From positions 2,294,001 to 2,358,000 of the forward strand of contig NZ_CP022296.1 in the NCBI RefSeq assembly GCF_017310035.1: a stretch of DNA of 64,000 bases. Direction: 5' to 3'. Shown here in pieces: positions 28,725 to 39,250 of this stretch. The stretch is from Nocardioides sp. S5. GTDB taxonomy: Bacteria > Actinomycetota > Actinomycetes > Propionibacteriales > Nocardioidaceae. The notes beneath the pieces are model-generated. The model worked only from the letters and a program-made list of their open reading frames with translations, ran no database searches and was not told where the DNA came from. Position 1 is the stretch's first letter. Each line of letters starts with the position of its first letter. A program made the translations under genes and the position numbers.

Positions 28725-29387
28725 TCAGTCGGCTTCGGGGCCGGCTTCGAGCACGGCGTAGGCGTGCGCCGCGTGCTCCTCGCGCATCACCAGGTGGAGC
28801 ATGTCGCCCTCCTGCAGCACGGTCTCGCGGGTGGGCAGCATGCCCTCGCCGAGCCGGTCGATCCACGCGATGCGGCTGCGCGACTGCATCTGGAACTCGA
28901 CCGTCCGGCTGCCGATCCACGCCTCCGGGATCGGCACGTGGTCGACGCGGATGGTGCCCGAGGGGTCGCGGAAGTCGGGCTCGGCGCCGGCGGGCAGGAT
29001 CCGGCGCAGCACCTGGTCGGCGGTCCACTTGACCGTGGCGACCGTCGTGATGCCCAGACGCTGGTAGACCTCGGCGCGGCCCGGGTCGTAGATGCGGGCC
29101 ACGACCTGCTGGAGACCGAAGGTCTCGCGGGCCACCCGAGCGGCGATGATGTTGGAGTTGTCGCCGCTGGACACCGCGGCGAACGCGTCGGCGCGACGGA
29201 TGCCGGCCTTCTCGAGCACCTGCTGGTCGAAGCCGTAGCCGGTGATCTTGTCGCCGTTGAACTCCGGACCCAGGCGCCGGAACGCGTCCGGCTCGCTGTC
29301 GATGATCGACACGGTGTGGTTGCGGTCCTCGAGGCTGCGGGCGAGCGTCGAACCGACGCGGCCACAGCCCATGATCACGACGTGCAC
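28725..29387 (-). CDS. TrkA-type potassium regulatory protein (CeoB-like)
   Basis: A 220-residue RCK protein: HVVIMGCGRVGSTLARSLEDRNH gives the nucleotide-binding glycine turn, IIDSEPDAF the acidic ribose contact, and residues ~135-215 the RCK_C ligand domain. It is the promoter-proximal member of the two-gene trkA operon and is divergent from the KUP-like permease. The GTG at 29387 is supported by a TACGGT box exactly 6 nt upstream; the ATG six codons later is internal to the first beta-strand. Confidence 0.9.
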   Translation of the reverse strand: MHVVIMGCGRVGSTLARSLEDRNHTVSIIDSEPDAFRRLGPEFNGDKITGYGFDQQVLEKAGIRRADAFAAVSSGDNSNIIAARVARETFGLQQVVARIYDPGRAEVYQRLGITTVATVKWTADQVLRRILPAGAEPDFRDPSGTIRVDHVPIPEAWIGSRTVEFQMQSRSRIAWIDRLGEGMLPTRETVLQEGDMLHLVMREEHAAHAYAVLEAGPEAD

Positions 29388-29393
29388 ACGGGA

Positions 29394-29399
29394 ACCGTA
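29394..29399 (-). promoter_or_regulatory. -10 box (TACGGT) for the trkA pair
   Basis: TACGGT on the minus strand with 6 nt to GTG 29387. Confidence 0.45.
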
Positions 29400-29429
29400 T
29401 CCCAGCGGGGACATCGGCGGTTGCGGGTC

Positions 29430-29435
29430 TAGGCT
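29430..29435 (+). promoter_or_regulatory. -10 box (TAGGCT) for the permease
   Basis: TAGGCT with 8 nt to the GTG at 29444; divergent from the trkA box 31 nt away. Confidence 0.45.
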
Positions 29436-29443
29436 TCCGGCCT

Positions 29444-31495
29444 GTGAGTGTCGGCGACGTGTCCAAGCGGATCCTGCTGGGTCGCAAGCTGCGCAGCAGC
29501 CAGCTGGGGGAGACCCTGCTGCCCAAGCGGATCGCGCTGCCCGTCTTCGCCAGCGACGCGTTGTCGTCGGTGGCCTACGCACCCGACGAGATCTTCATCA
29601 TGCTGGCCGTGGCCGGCGCGTCCTCCTACGTCTGGTCGTGGAAGATCGGCCTCGCTGTCGCCGTCGTGATGCTCACGGTCATCGCGAGCTATCGCCAGAC
29701 CGTCCACGCCTACCCCTCCGGCGGCGGCGACTACGAGGTGGCGTCGGTCAACCTCGGTCGCAACGCCGGCCTCACGGTGGCCAGCGCGCTGCTCGTCGAC
29801 TACGTGCTGACCGTCGCGGTGTCGATCTCGTCGGCGTCGCAGTACGCCGCGGGCGCGATCCCGGCGCTGATCGGGCACGAGGCGACCGTCGGCGTGGTCG
29901 CCGTGGCACTGCTCTCGGCGATGAACCTGCGCGGTGTGCGTGAGTCGGGGTCCGTCTTCGCGTTGCCGACCTACCTCTTCATGGTGGCCATCCTCGGCAT
30001 GTGCGCCTACGGCCTGCTCCGGCTGCTGTCGGGCGACCTCCCGCAGGCGGAGAGCGCCGGCCTCCTGATCGAGGCGCAGCCCGGCTGGGACGAGCCGTTG
30101 ACCCAGATCGGCCTGATGTTCCTGCTGGCGCGCGCCTTCTCGTCCGGCTGTGCTGCGCTCACCGGCGTCGAGGCGATCAGCAACGGCGTACCCGCCTTCC
30201 GCAAGCCCAAGAGCCGCAACGCGGCCACCACCTTGCTCATGCTGGGCCTCATCGCCATCTCCATGATGATGAGCGTCATCGTCCTCGCCAACCAGATGGC
30301 CATCCGCTACGTCGACCCGCACGAGCTCGACCGGCTGCGGACGGCGTCGGGCGACGCGCTCCCGAGCGGCTACGAGCAGCACCCGGTGATCTCCCAGATC
30401 GCGGCCGGAGTCTTCGACCAGTTCCAGCCGGGCTTCTACTTCGTGGTCACCGTCACCGGCATCATCCTCGTGCTCGCCGCCAACACCGCCTTCAACGGCT
30501 TCCCGGTGCTCGGGTCGATCCTGGCCCAGGACGGGCTCGCGCCGCGCTCGCTCGGCTCGCGGGGCGACCGGCTGGCCTACAGCAACGGCATCGTCTTCCT
30601 CGCCGCCATGTCGATGCTGCTGATCTGGGTCTTCGACGCCGAGGTGACGAAGCTGATCCAGCTCTACATCGTCGGCGTCTTCGTCTCCTTCAACCTCAGC
30701 CAGCTCGGCATGATCCGCCACTGGACGCGCCACCTGAGGACCGAGACTGACCCGACGGCGCGCCGTCGGATGATGCGCTCGCGGGCGATCAACACCTTCG
30801 GCCTCGGCATGACCGCCGTCGTGCTGGTCATCGTCATCATCACGAAGTTCCTCGCCGGCGCCTGGATCGCCATCCTGGCGATGGGCTTCTTCTTCCTGGT
30901 CATGCGGGCGATCGGTCGCCACTACGACCGCGTGGAGCTCGAGCTCGCCGCCGACGAGCAGGACAAGGTGATGCCGACGCGCGTGCACGCGATCGTGCTT
31001 GCCTCCAAGCTGCACAAGCCCACGCTGCGGGCGCTGGCCTTCGCCCGCGCGACACGCCCCAACGTGCTCGAGGCGATCTACGTGAGCATCGACGCCAAGG
31101 CCACCAACCGGCTCCTCGAGGAGTGGGACGAGCGCCACCTCGACATCCCGCTCAAGGTGCTGCACTCGCCCTACCGCGAGGTGGTGCGCCCGATCGTGGA
31201 ATACACGCAGGAGATCCGGCGGGCCAGCCCGCGCGGCGTGGTCGCGGTCTACATCCCGGAGTACGTCGTGGGGCGCTGGTGGGAGCAGCTGCTCCACAAC
31301 CAGACCGCCCTGCGCCTCAAGGGCCGCCTGCTCTTCACCCCCGGAGTCATGGTCATCTCGGTGCCCTACCAGCTCCGCTCCTCGCTCGCGGCTCGCGAGC
31401 GCGAGGAACGCGACGAGGTACGCATCCACGCCGGTGACCTCCGCCGCGGCCGGGTGGCCTCCGATCGTCCCTCCGACATCCGGGACGACCGGTGA
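29444..31495 (+). CDS. APC/KUP-superfamily permease, KimA-like, probable K+ importer
   Basis: A 683-residue permease with about twelve hydrophobic spans in residues 30-480 and a ~190-residue cytoplasmic C-terminal domain (VHAIVLASKLHKPTLRALAFARAT...). The amino-terminal motif LPVFASDALSSVAYAPDEI is characteristic of the group that includes Bacillus KimA (YdaO), a K+/H+ symporter inhibited by c-di-AMP. Divergence from two TrkA regulators supports K+ as the substrate, though annotation pipelines often call this family an amino-acid permease. The mycobacterial counterpart is Rv2690c. The stop overlaps the next start (GTGA). Confidence 0.85.
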   Translation: MSVGDVSKRILLGRKLRSSQLGETLLPKRIALPVFASDALSSVAYAPDEIFIMLAVAGASSYVWSWKIGLAVAVVMLTVIASYRQTVHAYPSGGGDYEVASVNLGRNAGLTVASALLVDYVLTVAVSISSASQYAAGAIPALIGHEATVGVVAVALLSAMNLRGVRESGSVFALPTYLFMVAILGMCAYGLLRLLSGDLPQAESAGLLIEAQPGWDEPLTQIGLMFLLARAFSSGCAALTGVEAISNGVPAFRKPKSRNAATTLLMLGLIAISMMMSVIVLANQMAIRYVDPHELDRLRTASGDALPSGYEQHPVISQIAAGVFDQFQPGFYFVVTVTGIILVLAANTAFNGFPVLGSILAQDGLAPRSLGSRGDRLAYSNGIVFLAAMSMLLIWVFDAEVTKLIQLYIVGVFVSFNLSQLGMIRHWTRHLRTETDPTARRRMMRSRAINTFGLGMTAVVLVIVIITKFLAGAWIAILAMGFFFLVMRAIGRHYDRVELELAADEQDKVMPTRVHAIVLASKLHKPTLRALAFARATRPNVLEAIYVSIDAKATNRLLEEWDERHLDIPLKVLHSPYREVVRPIVEYTQEIRRASPRGVVAVYIPEYVVGRWWEQLLHNQTALRLKGRLLFTPGVMVISVPYQLRSSLAAREREERDEVRIHAGDLRRGRVASDRPSDIRDDR

Positions 31496-32700
31496 GCCGC
31501 GGCTCCTACCGCCCCCGCAAGCCCCGCGGGCGCTCGCGGGTGGGGGAGCGCTTCGAGGCCGAGGTCGGTCCGGTGGCCCACGGAGGCCACTGCGTCGCCC
31601 GGCTGCCGGAGCCCGACTCGCGGGTCGTCTTCGTGCGCCACGCGATCCCCGGGGAACGCGTGGTCGTCGAGATCACCGAGGGAACCGACGGTGACCGCTT
31701 CTGGCGCGGCGACGCCGTGTCGGTCCTCTCGCCCTCGCCCGACCGGGTCGAGGCGCCGTGCCCGTACGCCGGTCCCGGGCTGTGCGGCGGCTGCGACTTC
31801 CAGCACGTCGCGGTGCCGGCCCAGCGCGACCTGAAGACCGCCGTGGTCCGCGAGCAGCTCGTGCGCCTGGGCCGTCTCGACGCGTCGTCTCCGCTCGTCA
31901 CCGACCTCCGGGTGGAGTCCGTGCCGGTGCCGGGTCGCCCCGACGACGGCTTGCGGTGGCGCACCCGCCAGCGCTACGCCGCGCTCCCCGACGGTCGCCC
32001 GGCGATGCGCGCGCACCGCTCCCACGAGCTCGTCGCGATCGACGACTGCCTCATCGCCGCCGAGGGCGCGCGTCCGGGTGACGCCGTGGAGGTCCCTGGG
32101 GGGGCGGAGGGATCTGTGCCCGGGCTCGTCCACCACGAGGTGAGCGCCGCCGGGCGGTCCCATTCGTTCACCGCCGCTGCCGACGGCTTCTGGCAGGTCC
32201 ATCCCGAGGCGCCCCGCGTGCTCGTCGAGGCAGTGCTCGACCTGCTCGCGCCGCAGTCGGGGGAGCGGGCGCTCGACCTCTACTCCGGTGTCGGTCTCTT
32301 CGCGCGCTTCGTCGGCGAGGCGACCGGAGCCCGCGTGGTGGCCGTCGAGGGTGACCGCGCTGCGTGCCAGCACGCGCGCGGAAACCTCTCCGCCCTGGAG
32401 GCCGCGGCGGTCGAGTGCGGCCCCACCGACAAGGTCCTGCGCGACGGCTTCGACGAGCCGTTCGACCTCGTCGTCCTCGACCCTCCCAGGGAGGGCGCCA
32501 AGCGGGCCGTGGTCGAGCAGGTCGTCGACCGCCGTCCCCGCGCGGTGGCGTACGTCGCGTGCGACCCCGCCGCGCTCGGGCGCGACGTGGCGATCTTCGC
32601 CGAGCACGGCTACGAGCTCACCGCGGTCCGGGCCTTCGACCTGTTCCCGATGACGCACCACGTCGAGTGCGTGGCCCTGCTGGAGCCGCGCCGCCGCTGA
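31492..32700 (+). CDS. TrmA/RlmD-type RNA uridine methyltransferase
   Basis: A 402-residue SAM-dependent RNA m5U methyltransferase. An N-terminal TRAM/OB domain (residues 20-75) is followed by the iron-sulfur cysteines CPYAGPGLCGGC (and a later Cys), then the SAM domain with LDLYSGVGLFARF, LDPPREGAKR, and the catalytic VACDPAALGRD containing the nucleophilic Cys. GTG 31492 overlaps the permease stop by 4 nt. tRNA U54 versus 23S rRNA specificity cannot be decided. Matches Rv2689c in synteny. Confidence 0.9.
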   Translation: MSRGSYRPRKPRGRSRVGERFEAEVGPVAHGGHCVARLPEPDSRVVFVRHAIPGERVVVEITEGTDGDRFWRGDAVSVLSPSPDRVEAPCPYAGPGLCGGCDFQHVAVPAQRDLKTAVVREQLVRLGRLDASSPLVTDLRVESVPVPGRPDDGLRWRTRQRYAALPDGRPAMRAHRSHELVAIDDCLIAAEGARPGDAVEVPGGAEGSVPGLVHHEVSAAGRSHSFTAAADGFWQVHPEAPRVLVEAVLDLLAPQSGERALDLYSGVGLFARFVGEATGARVVAVEGDRAACQHARGNLSALEAAAVECGPTDKVLRDGFDEPFDLVVLDPPREGAKRAVVEQVVDRRPRAVAYVACDPAALGRDVAIFAEHGYELTAVRAFDLFPMTHHVECVALLEPRRR

Positions 32701-32781
32701 GCCCGTACGGGTCCTTCGACCCTTGCCACATCGAGGTGCCGACGGCTCCACTGGGAGTGTCCGCACGTCGTCGGGGAGGGC

Positions 32782-34104
32782 ATGATGAGAGCCGTCGAGA
32801 TCGCCGTGGCCTCGCTGGCCTTGGCGGCAGGTGCGCTGGTCGCACCCGCTGCCGGTACCGCTGCCGACGGCTGGGAGGCGGCCGTACCGCTCACCCGCAG
32901 CGGCGCCGACGTCTGGGACCTCGAGCTGAGCCTGGTCGAGGGCAGCGGCATGGCCACCTGGGTGCACTGGACGGACGATCGCACCCGGCTGCTGGTCGCG
33001 CGACAGCGACGTGACGGCAGCTGGTCACGCCCGGGCGTGCTCCCGGGCACCGGGCAGGTCGTCGAGGCGGAGGTCGCCGCGGACGCGCGCGGGCGGGTTC
33101 GGCTGGCGTGGACGGTGGGCCGGCGGGTGCTGACCGCGAGGTTGCGGACCGACGGCTCCACCAGTCGACCCGTCGTCCTGCACCGCACTCCCGGTGGACC
33201 GCTGGGGACGCGTCCGGCCTACCTGCGGCTCGCCGTCAACGCCACCGGCGCCACGGTCGTGGCCTGGGAGACCATGGACGACGACGAGGCCCCGCCGTAC
33301 GCCGAACCGGTCGCGCAGGTGGTCGCTCGTGACGCGGGCGGACCCTGGAGCCCCGCGCTGACCCTGTCCTCCGAGGGGGTGCCCGGGATCCGGCCCGAGG
33401 TCGTCGTCGCCCGCTCCGGACGGATGACCGCGGCGTGGGGCGAGCGCGACGGTCGCGCGTGGTCCGTGCGCGCCGCCTCGCGACCCGCCGGCGAGGACTG
33501 GGGGACCGGCGAGCGGTTGAGCGCCGAGGGCGAGCGCGCCGGCGTGCCGCACCTGGCGGGACTCCCGTCCGGCCGGGTGGCGGTGGCCTACGCGTTCCGT
33601 TCGGAGGAGGCGCAGGGCATCGCCGTGCGCCACGGTTCGTCCGGGCCACGCTGGTCGTCCCCTGCGCGGATCAGGGGAGCGCGGATCGCGAGCTGGGTCG
33701 ACGTCGGGCTGGGCCGCACGGACGCGGTCGTCGCCTACACCGACCGCCGTGACGCCGCCTGGGCCGCATCGGTCTCGCGCTCGGGCCTGGTGACGCGCAC
33801 GCGGCTGCTCCCCGAGGTGTCGGTCTACTACGGCATGCAGGTGGTGGCCAACCCGTCCGGAGAGGCGGTGGCGGTCTGGGACTCGGTCATGGGGGACGAC
33901 CACCCGATCGAGGCGGCCGTCCGCCGCCGGGACGGGACCTGGGGCCGTGTCGCGCGGCTGTCCGCCGGAGGCGTCGACGGCTTCCTCGGTGCGCCTGTGA
34001 TCGCGCCGGACGGTGGTGCGCTCGTGCTGTGGAACGCCGGCGACGAGACCGACCCGGACTCCTCCCGGGTCTGGGTGCGCAGCTTCGCCCCGCGGGCGCG
34101 CTGA
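32782..34104 (+). CDS. secreted beta-propeller-like protein, unknown
   Basis: A 440-residue protein with a cleavable signal peptide (MMRAVEIAVASLALAAGALVAPA then AGTAADG). The mature part is made of repeated ~45-55 residue units with W at one end and S/T-P-turns (DGSWSRPGVL, GPWSPALTL, RWSSPARI, DGTWGRVARL), as in beta-propellers or exo-alpha-sialidase-like repeats. No enzymatic residues can be named. ATG 32785 lies 5 nt from the GGAGG site, so it may be the true start rather than 32782. It stands alone and probably works outside the cell. Confidence 0.75.
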   Translation: MMRAVEIAVASLALAAGALVAPAAGTAADGWEAAVPLTRSGADVWDLELSLVEGSGMATWVHWTDDRTRLLVARQRRDGSWSRPGVLPGTGQVVEAEVAADARGRVRLAWTVGRRVLTARLRTDGSTSRPVVLHRTPGGPLGTRPAYLRLAVNATGATVVAWETMDDDEAPPYAEPVAQVVARDAGGPWSPALTLSSEGVPGIRPEVVVARSGRMTAAWGERDGRAWSVRAASRPAGEDWGTGERLSAEGERAGVPHLAGLPSGRVAVAYAFRSEEAQGIAVRHGSSGPRWSSPARIRGARIASWVDVGLGRTDAVVAYTDRRDAAWAASVSRSGLVTRTRLLPEVSVYYGMQVVANPSGEAVAVWDSVMGDDHPIEAAVRRRDGTWGRVARLSAGGVDGFLGAPVIAPDGGALVLWNAGDETDPDSSRVWVRSFAPRAR

Positions 34105-34108
34105 GCCC

Positions 34109-34474
34109 TCACCCGGCCGCGTCGTACGCCTCGCCGAGCCAGTCGCGCACCTCGGCGTCCACCTCGCAGGGGGTCCTGAGCTCGAGGTGGTGCATCCAGG
34201 CACGGGCGGAGGGGTGGACGACCTCCTTCCACCGCGGGCTCGCGACCTCGCGCGGGAGGGCGATCGACAGCACGGCGGGGACGTCGCTGGCGACGTACTG
34301 CCCGGGACGCCACAGGTAGGCGAACCCGGTGCGTCGGCGGAAGGCGACCTGGCTGCGGGAGACCCGCACGTCGTGGGGTCCGAGGGCGCTGACCACCCGC
34401 GAGACCTCGGCGGCCACGGCCGAGCCGTCGGGACGCCCGGCGAAGAACTGGACGGCAGGGTTCTCGGTGACCAC
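34109..34474 (-). CDS. DUF5655 domain protein
   Basis: A 121-residue protein with the DUF5655 signature: VRVSRSQVAFRRRTGFAYLWRPGQY, SIALPREVASPRWKEVV and MHHLELRTPCEVDAEVRDWLGEAYDAA. Function unknown. GTG 34474 is preferred over the in-frame GTG at 34504 because a CAGGCT box lies 6 nt upstream of it and because family members start near this point. It is convergent with the secreted propeller gene (4-nt gap) and divergent from the next gene. Confidence 0.78.
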   Translation of the reverse strand: MVTENPAVQFFAGRPDGSAVAAEVSRVVSALGPHDVRVSRSQVAFRRRTGFAYLWRPGQYVASDVPAVLSIALPREVASPRWKEVVHPSARAWMHHLELRTPCEVDAEVRDWLGEAYDAAG

Positions 34475-34480
34475 GGGTCC

Positions 34481-34486
34481 AGCCTG
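34481..34486 (-). promoter_or_regulatory. -10-like box (CAGGCT)
   Basis: CAGGCT on the minus strand, 6 nt before GTG 34474; C-for-T variant of the leaderless box. Confidence 0.35.
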
Positions 34487-34575
34487 ATCCTGACGACGCG
34501 CCACGTCGAGTGCGGCAGACCTCCGGGCAGGACAGTGACCCCGAACTGGAGTCGGGCGGGCGCGTCCGAGTCTGG

Positions 34576-34581
34576 CAGGGT
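34576..34581 (+). promoter_or_regulatory. -10-like box (CAGGGT)
   Basis: CAGGGT, 6 nt, ATG 34588; this argues against the upstream in-frame start at 34510. Confidence 0.35.
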
Positions 34582-34587
34582 GGCGCC

Positions 34588-34944
34588 ATGGCCAGGTACG
34601 CCGTCAACGACGCCGCTGTCACCCACGCCCGCAGGCTCATCGACGGCAGGCAGTACGTCCTGGACAGCGACTGGGCCGAGGTCCAGCCGAGGGCCGAGGC
34701 GGAGAACGCCTACCTCGAACGCCACTCGTGGGACGACTACGCCGCCTGGCACCTCGGCCTGACCGAGGGCACCAACGAGCACACCAAGGCTCGGTACGCG
34801 TTCGTCTACGGGGACCTGCGGCGGGTCCACCGCAGCGGGCTGATCGCGTGTGTCTACCGGGCCTCGGAGTGGCGGCACAAGGCGGTCGAGCTGGCTGCCC
34901 ACGACCTGCTGCAACGCCTCGACGAGGTGGCCCGCACCGACTGA
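34588..34944 (+). CDS. conserved hypothetical protein, 118 aa
   Basis: A small soluble protein: MARYAVNDAAVTHARRLIDGRQYVLDSDW, then ERHSWDDYAAWHLGLTEGTNEHTKARYAFVYGDLRRVHRSGLIA and an aromatic/charged helix at the end (residues ~95-118). I recognise it only as a family found widely in Streptomyces and relatives without known function. It has no membrane span or metal motif. Its 3' end is 13 nt from the convergent kinase gene. Confidence 0.72.
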   Translation: MARYAVNDAAVTHARRLIDGRQYVLDSDWAEVQPRAEAENAYLERHSWDDYAAWHLGLTEGTNEHTKARYAFVYGDLRRVHRSGLIACVYRASEWRHKAVELAAHDLLQRLDEVARTD

Positions 34945-34957
34945 CCCGCCGCTCGGC

Positions 34958-35491
34958 TCACGATCGGACGGCGTGCGACATCGCAGCCAGCGCCGACTCC
35001 TCGTCGGTCGCGTCCACGACCGTCCACCCGTGGACCGTTGCCAGGTCGAGCAGCTGCTGGCGCCCCTCGAGGACCAGCGGGTCGCCGCCGCGCTCCTCGA
35101 TGATGCGGGAGACGACCGTGTTCACGGGCGTGACGGCACGCGAGTGCAACCGGGGGAGCAGGACCTCCGGCTCGACCGTGAGCACCACACCGACGTACGC
35201 CGCTCCGGCCTCGGCAGCGGCCGCCTCGAACCTCTCCACCTGGGCAGGCGTGACGATGAGCTGGGGGAGGACCACGTCCCGACCGGTGCGGAGGTAGGCC
35301 GTCATCATCGCCAGTGCGGTCTGGCGGACGGCCTCACCGGTGCCGACGAAGTCGGACTCCCAGCCCGACACCCATGACCGCAGCTCGTCGATGTCGCACA
35401 GCAGCGTCCCGGGGTGGCGGTCGGCCCAGGCGCGCGCGAGGGTGGACTTGCCGACCCCGGAGGGTCCGTTGAGGTGGAGGAGCGTGGGCAC
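34958..35491 (-). CDS. P-loop kinase-like ATPase
   Basis: A 177-residue P-loop protein resembling small-molecule kinases of the AAA_33/zeta-toxin-like group: Walker A GPSGVGKST at residues 9-17, acidic LLCDIDELRSW after it, and a long helical lid. TPVNTVVSRIIEERGGDPLVLEG is near the C-terminus. Likely transfers phosphate from ATP to a small substrate; the substrate is unknown. The GTG start at 35491 is supported by TAGCCT 6 nt upstream. It is divergent from aconitase. Confidence 0.8.
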   Translation of the reverse strand: MPTLLHLNGPSGVGKSTLARAWADRHPGTLLCDIDELRSWVSGWESDFVGTGEAVRQTALAMMTAYLRTGRDVVLPQLIVTPAQVERFEAAAAEAGAAYVGVVLTVEPEVLLPRLHSRAVTPVNTVVSRIIEERGGDPLVLEGRQQLLDLATVHGWTVVDATDEESALAAMSHAVRS

Positions 35492-35497
35492 GGGCAG

Positions 35498-35503
35498 AGG
35501 CTA
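35498..35503 (-). promoter_or_regulatory. -10 box (TAGCCT), predicted leaderless
   Basis: TAGCCT on the minus strand, 6 nt before GTG 35491, only 11 nt from the palindrome upstream of acnA. Confidence 0.45.
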
Positions 35504-35514
35504 GACCGGCTGTG

Positions 35515-35534
35515 ATATCTTGACGTCAAGATAT
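35515..35534. promoter_or_regulatory. 20-bp perfect palindrome upstream of acnA, candidate operator
   Basis: A perfect palindrome centred on GACGTC, with arms ATATCTTGAC and GTCAAGATAT. A second GACGTC follows at 35538-35543. TTGACG at 35520-35525 could double as a -35 element, so a bound repressor would block the acnA promoter. It may also affect the divergent kinase gene. The regulator is not identified; it does not resemble the Corynebacterium AcnR site as I know it. Confidence 0.6.
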
Positions 35535-35630
35535 TGCGACGTCAGAACTAAGGGTCGCCTTCCTTCCCGCACCTCAGGGTGCGACGGCAAGATGGACGCA
35601 GACCCGCGAACTCCCGAGGAGATGTGGCTG

Positions 35631-38480
<2,850 letters not shown>

Positions 38481-38484
38481 CCCC

Positions 38485-39075
38485 TTGCGCGAGTTCCTCA
38501 CGAGGGCACAGGCGGCCGTCGACCCCACCACCACCGGTGGGGACGGCGGTCGCCTGCCGCTCGGTCCGATGGCCGACTGGGAGGTCTTCCCGTTCGAGCG
38601 CGAGGGCCTGCGGCCGCGCCCGCTCGTCGACTACGCCGACCCCGAGCCCGACCGTCGCAAGGCGCCGGAGGACTGCAAGACGTGCACAGCGCTCGGCCGT
38701 GACGACCTGGTGCTGCACATGGGGGAACGGCTCGCCGTGATCCGCCCGGGCGGCACCTCCCTGCCGTTCGTCGCCAACGTGGTGTCCCGCACCCACGAGG
38801 TGCTCGACGAACTCGACGACGACGGGCACGTCGAGCTCGGCCGCCTCCTCGGCCGCACGTACGCCGCCCTCCGCGCGCTCGAGGGGGTCGGCAGCGTGCA
38901 CATCAACAAGTGGGAGAACGGCGCCGGCCACCTGTCGGTGACCCTGCTGGCCCGCCCCCTCGGCGTGCTCCAGCTCCGGGGGTCCAACCTGCCGGTCTGG
39001 GCCGACATGCTCCCCCCGACTCCTCTCGAGGAGCTCGCCGCGCGGGCCGAGGTGGTCCGCGCCGCACTGGCCTGA
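38485..39075 (+). CDS. HIT-like superfamily protein, unknown
   Basis: A 196-residue protein, 4 nt after the acnA stop. The C-terminal half reads LPFVANVVSRTHEVLDELDDDGHVELGRLL...VHINKWENGAGHLSVTLLARP, which resembles the HIT/Ap4A-phosphorylase-like fold (final H-x-x-x pattern), but the classical HxHxH triad is not complete, so activity is uncertain. Two Cys (DCKTCTALG) could bind metal. TTG 38485 is taken as start from coupling to acnA with AAGGG upstream; ATG 38569 would shorten it by 28 codons. Confidence 0.7.
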   Translation: MREFLTRAQAAVDPTTTGGDGGRLPLGPMADWEVFPFEREGLRPRPLVDYADPEPDRRKAPEDCKTCTALGRDDLVLHMGERLAVIRPGGTSLPFVANVVSRTHEVLDELDDDGHVELGRLLGRTYAALRALEGVGSVHINKWENGAGHLSVTLLARPLGVLQLRGSNLPVWADMLPPTPLEELAARAEVVRAALA

Positions 39076-39097
39076 TCTCTTCCTCGACGGTCGCAGC

Positions 39098-39167
39098 CCG
39101 GGTATCTGGGGACGATTTGGTGGGTCGATTGGCTGATTCGCTAGCCAGAACGTCCCCAGATGCCCGG
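39098..39167. terminator. 17-bp imperfect inverted repeat with nested hairpin
   Basis: Arms 39098-39114 (CCGGGTATCTGGGGACG) and 39151-39167 pair at 16 of 17 positions around a 36-nt loop, which itself holds TGGCT/AGCCA. It starts 23 nt after the HIT-like stop and before the next operon. Read as a terminator for acnA-HIT transcripts; a structured RNA or a mobile-element scar is possible. Confidence 0.45.
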
Positions 39168-39250
39168 AAAGTTCCGGGACGCGACCCCTCCGGACCGCGT
39201 CCTCGTGGCGTGCAGTCGTGTGAGGCTGACCGTCCATCCGAGGAGCACCC

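Noticed and set aside
29388..29443. A c-di-AMP (ydaO) riboswitch before the KUP-like permease
   Set aside because: The divergent gap is only 56 nt and the -10 box is 8 nt from the start; there is no room for the aptamer.
35568..35583. An iron-responsive-element-like hairpin in the acnA leader
   Set aside because: The 6-bp stem with TCAG loop lacks the bulge and loop of an IRE; treated only as a small hairpin.
39098..39167. A MITE or transposon remnant
   Set aside because: No second copy, no target duplication and no coding remnant are visible in the window, so terminator is the simpler call.
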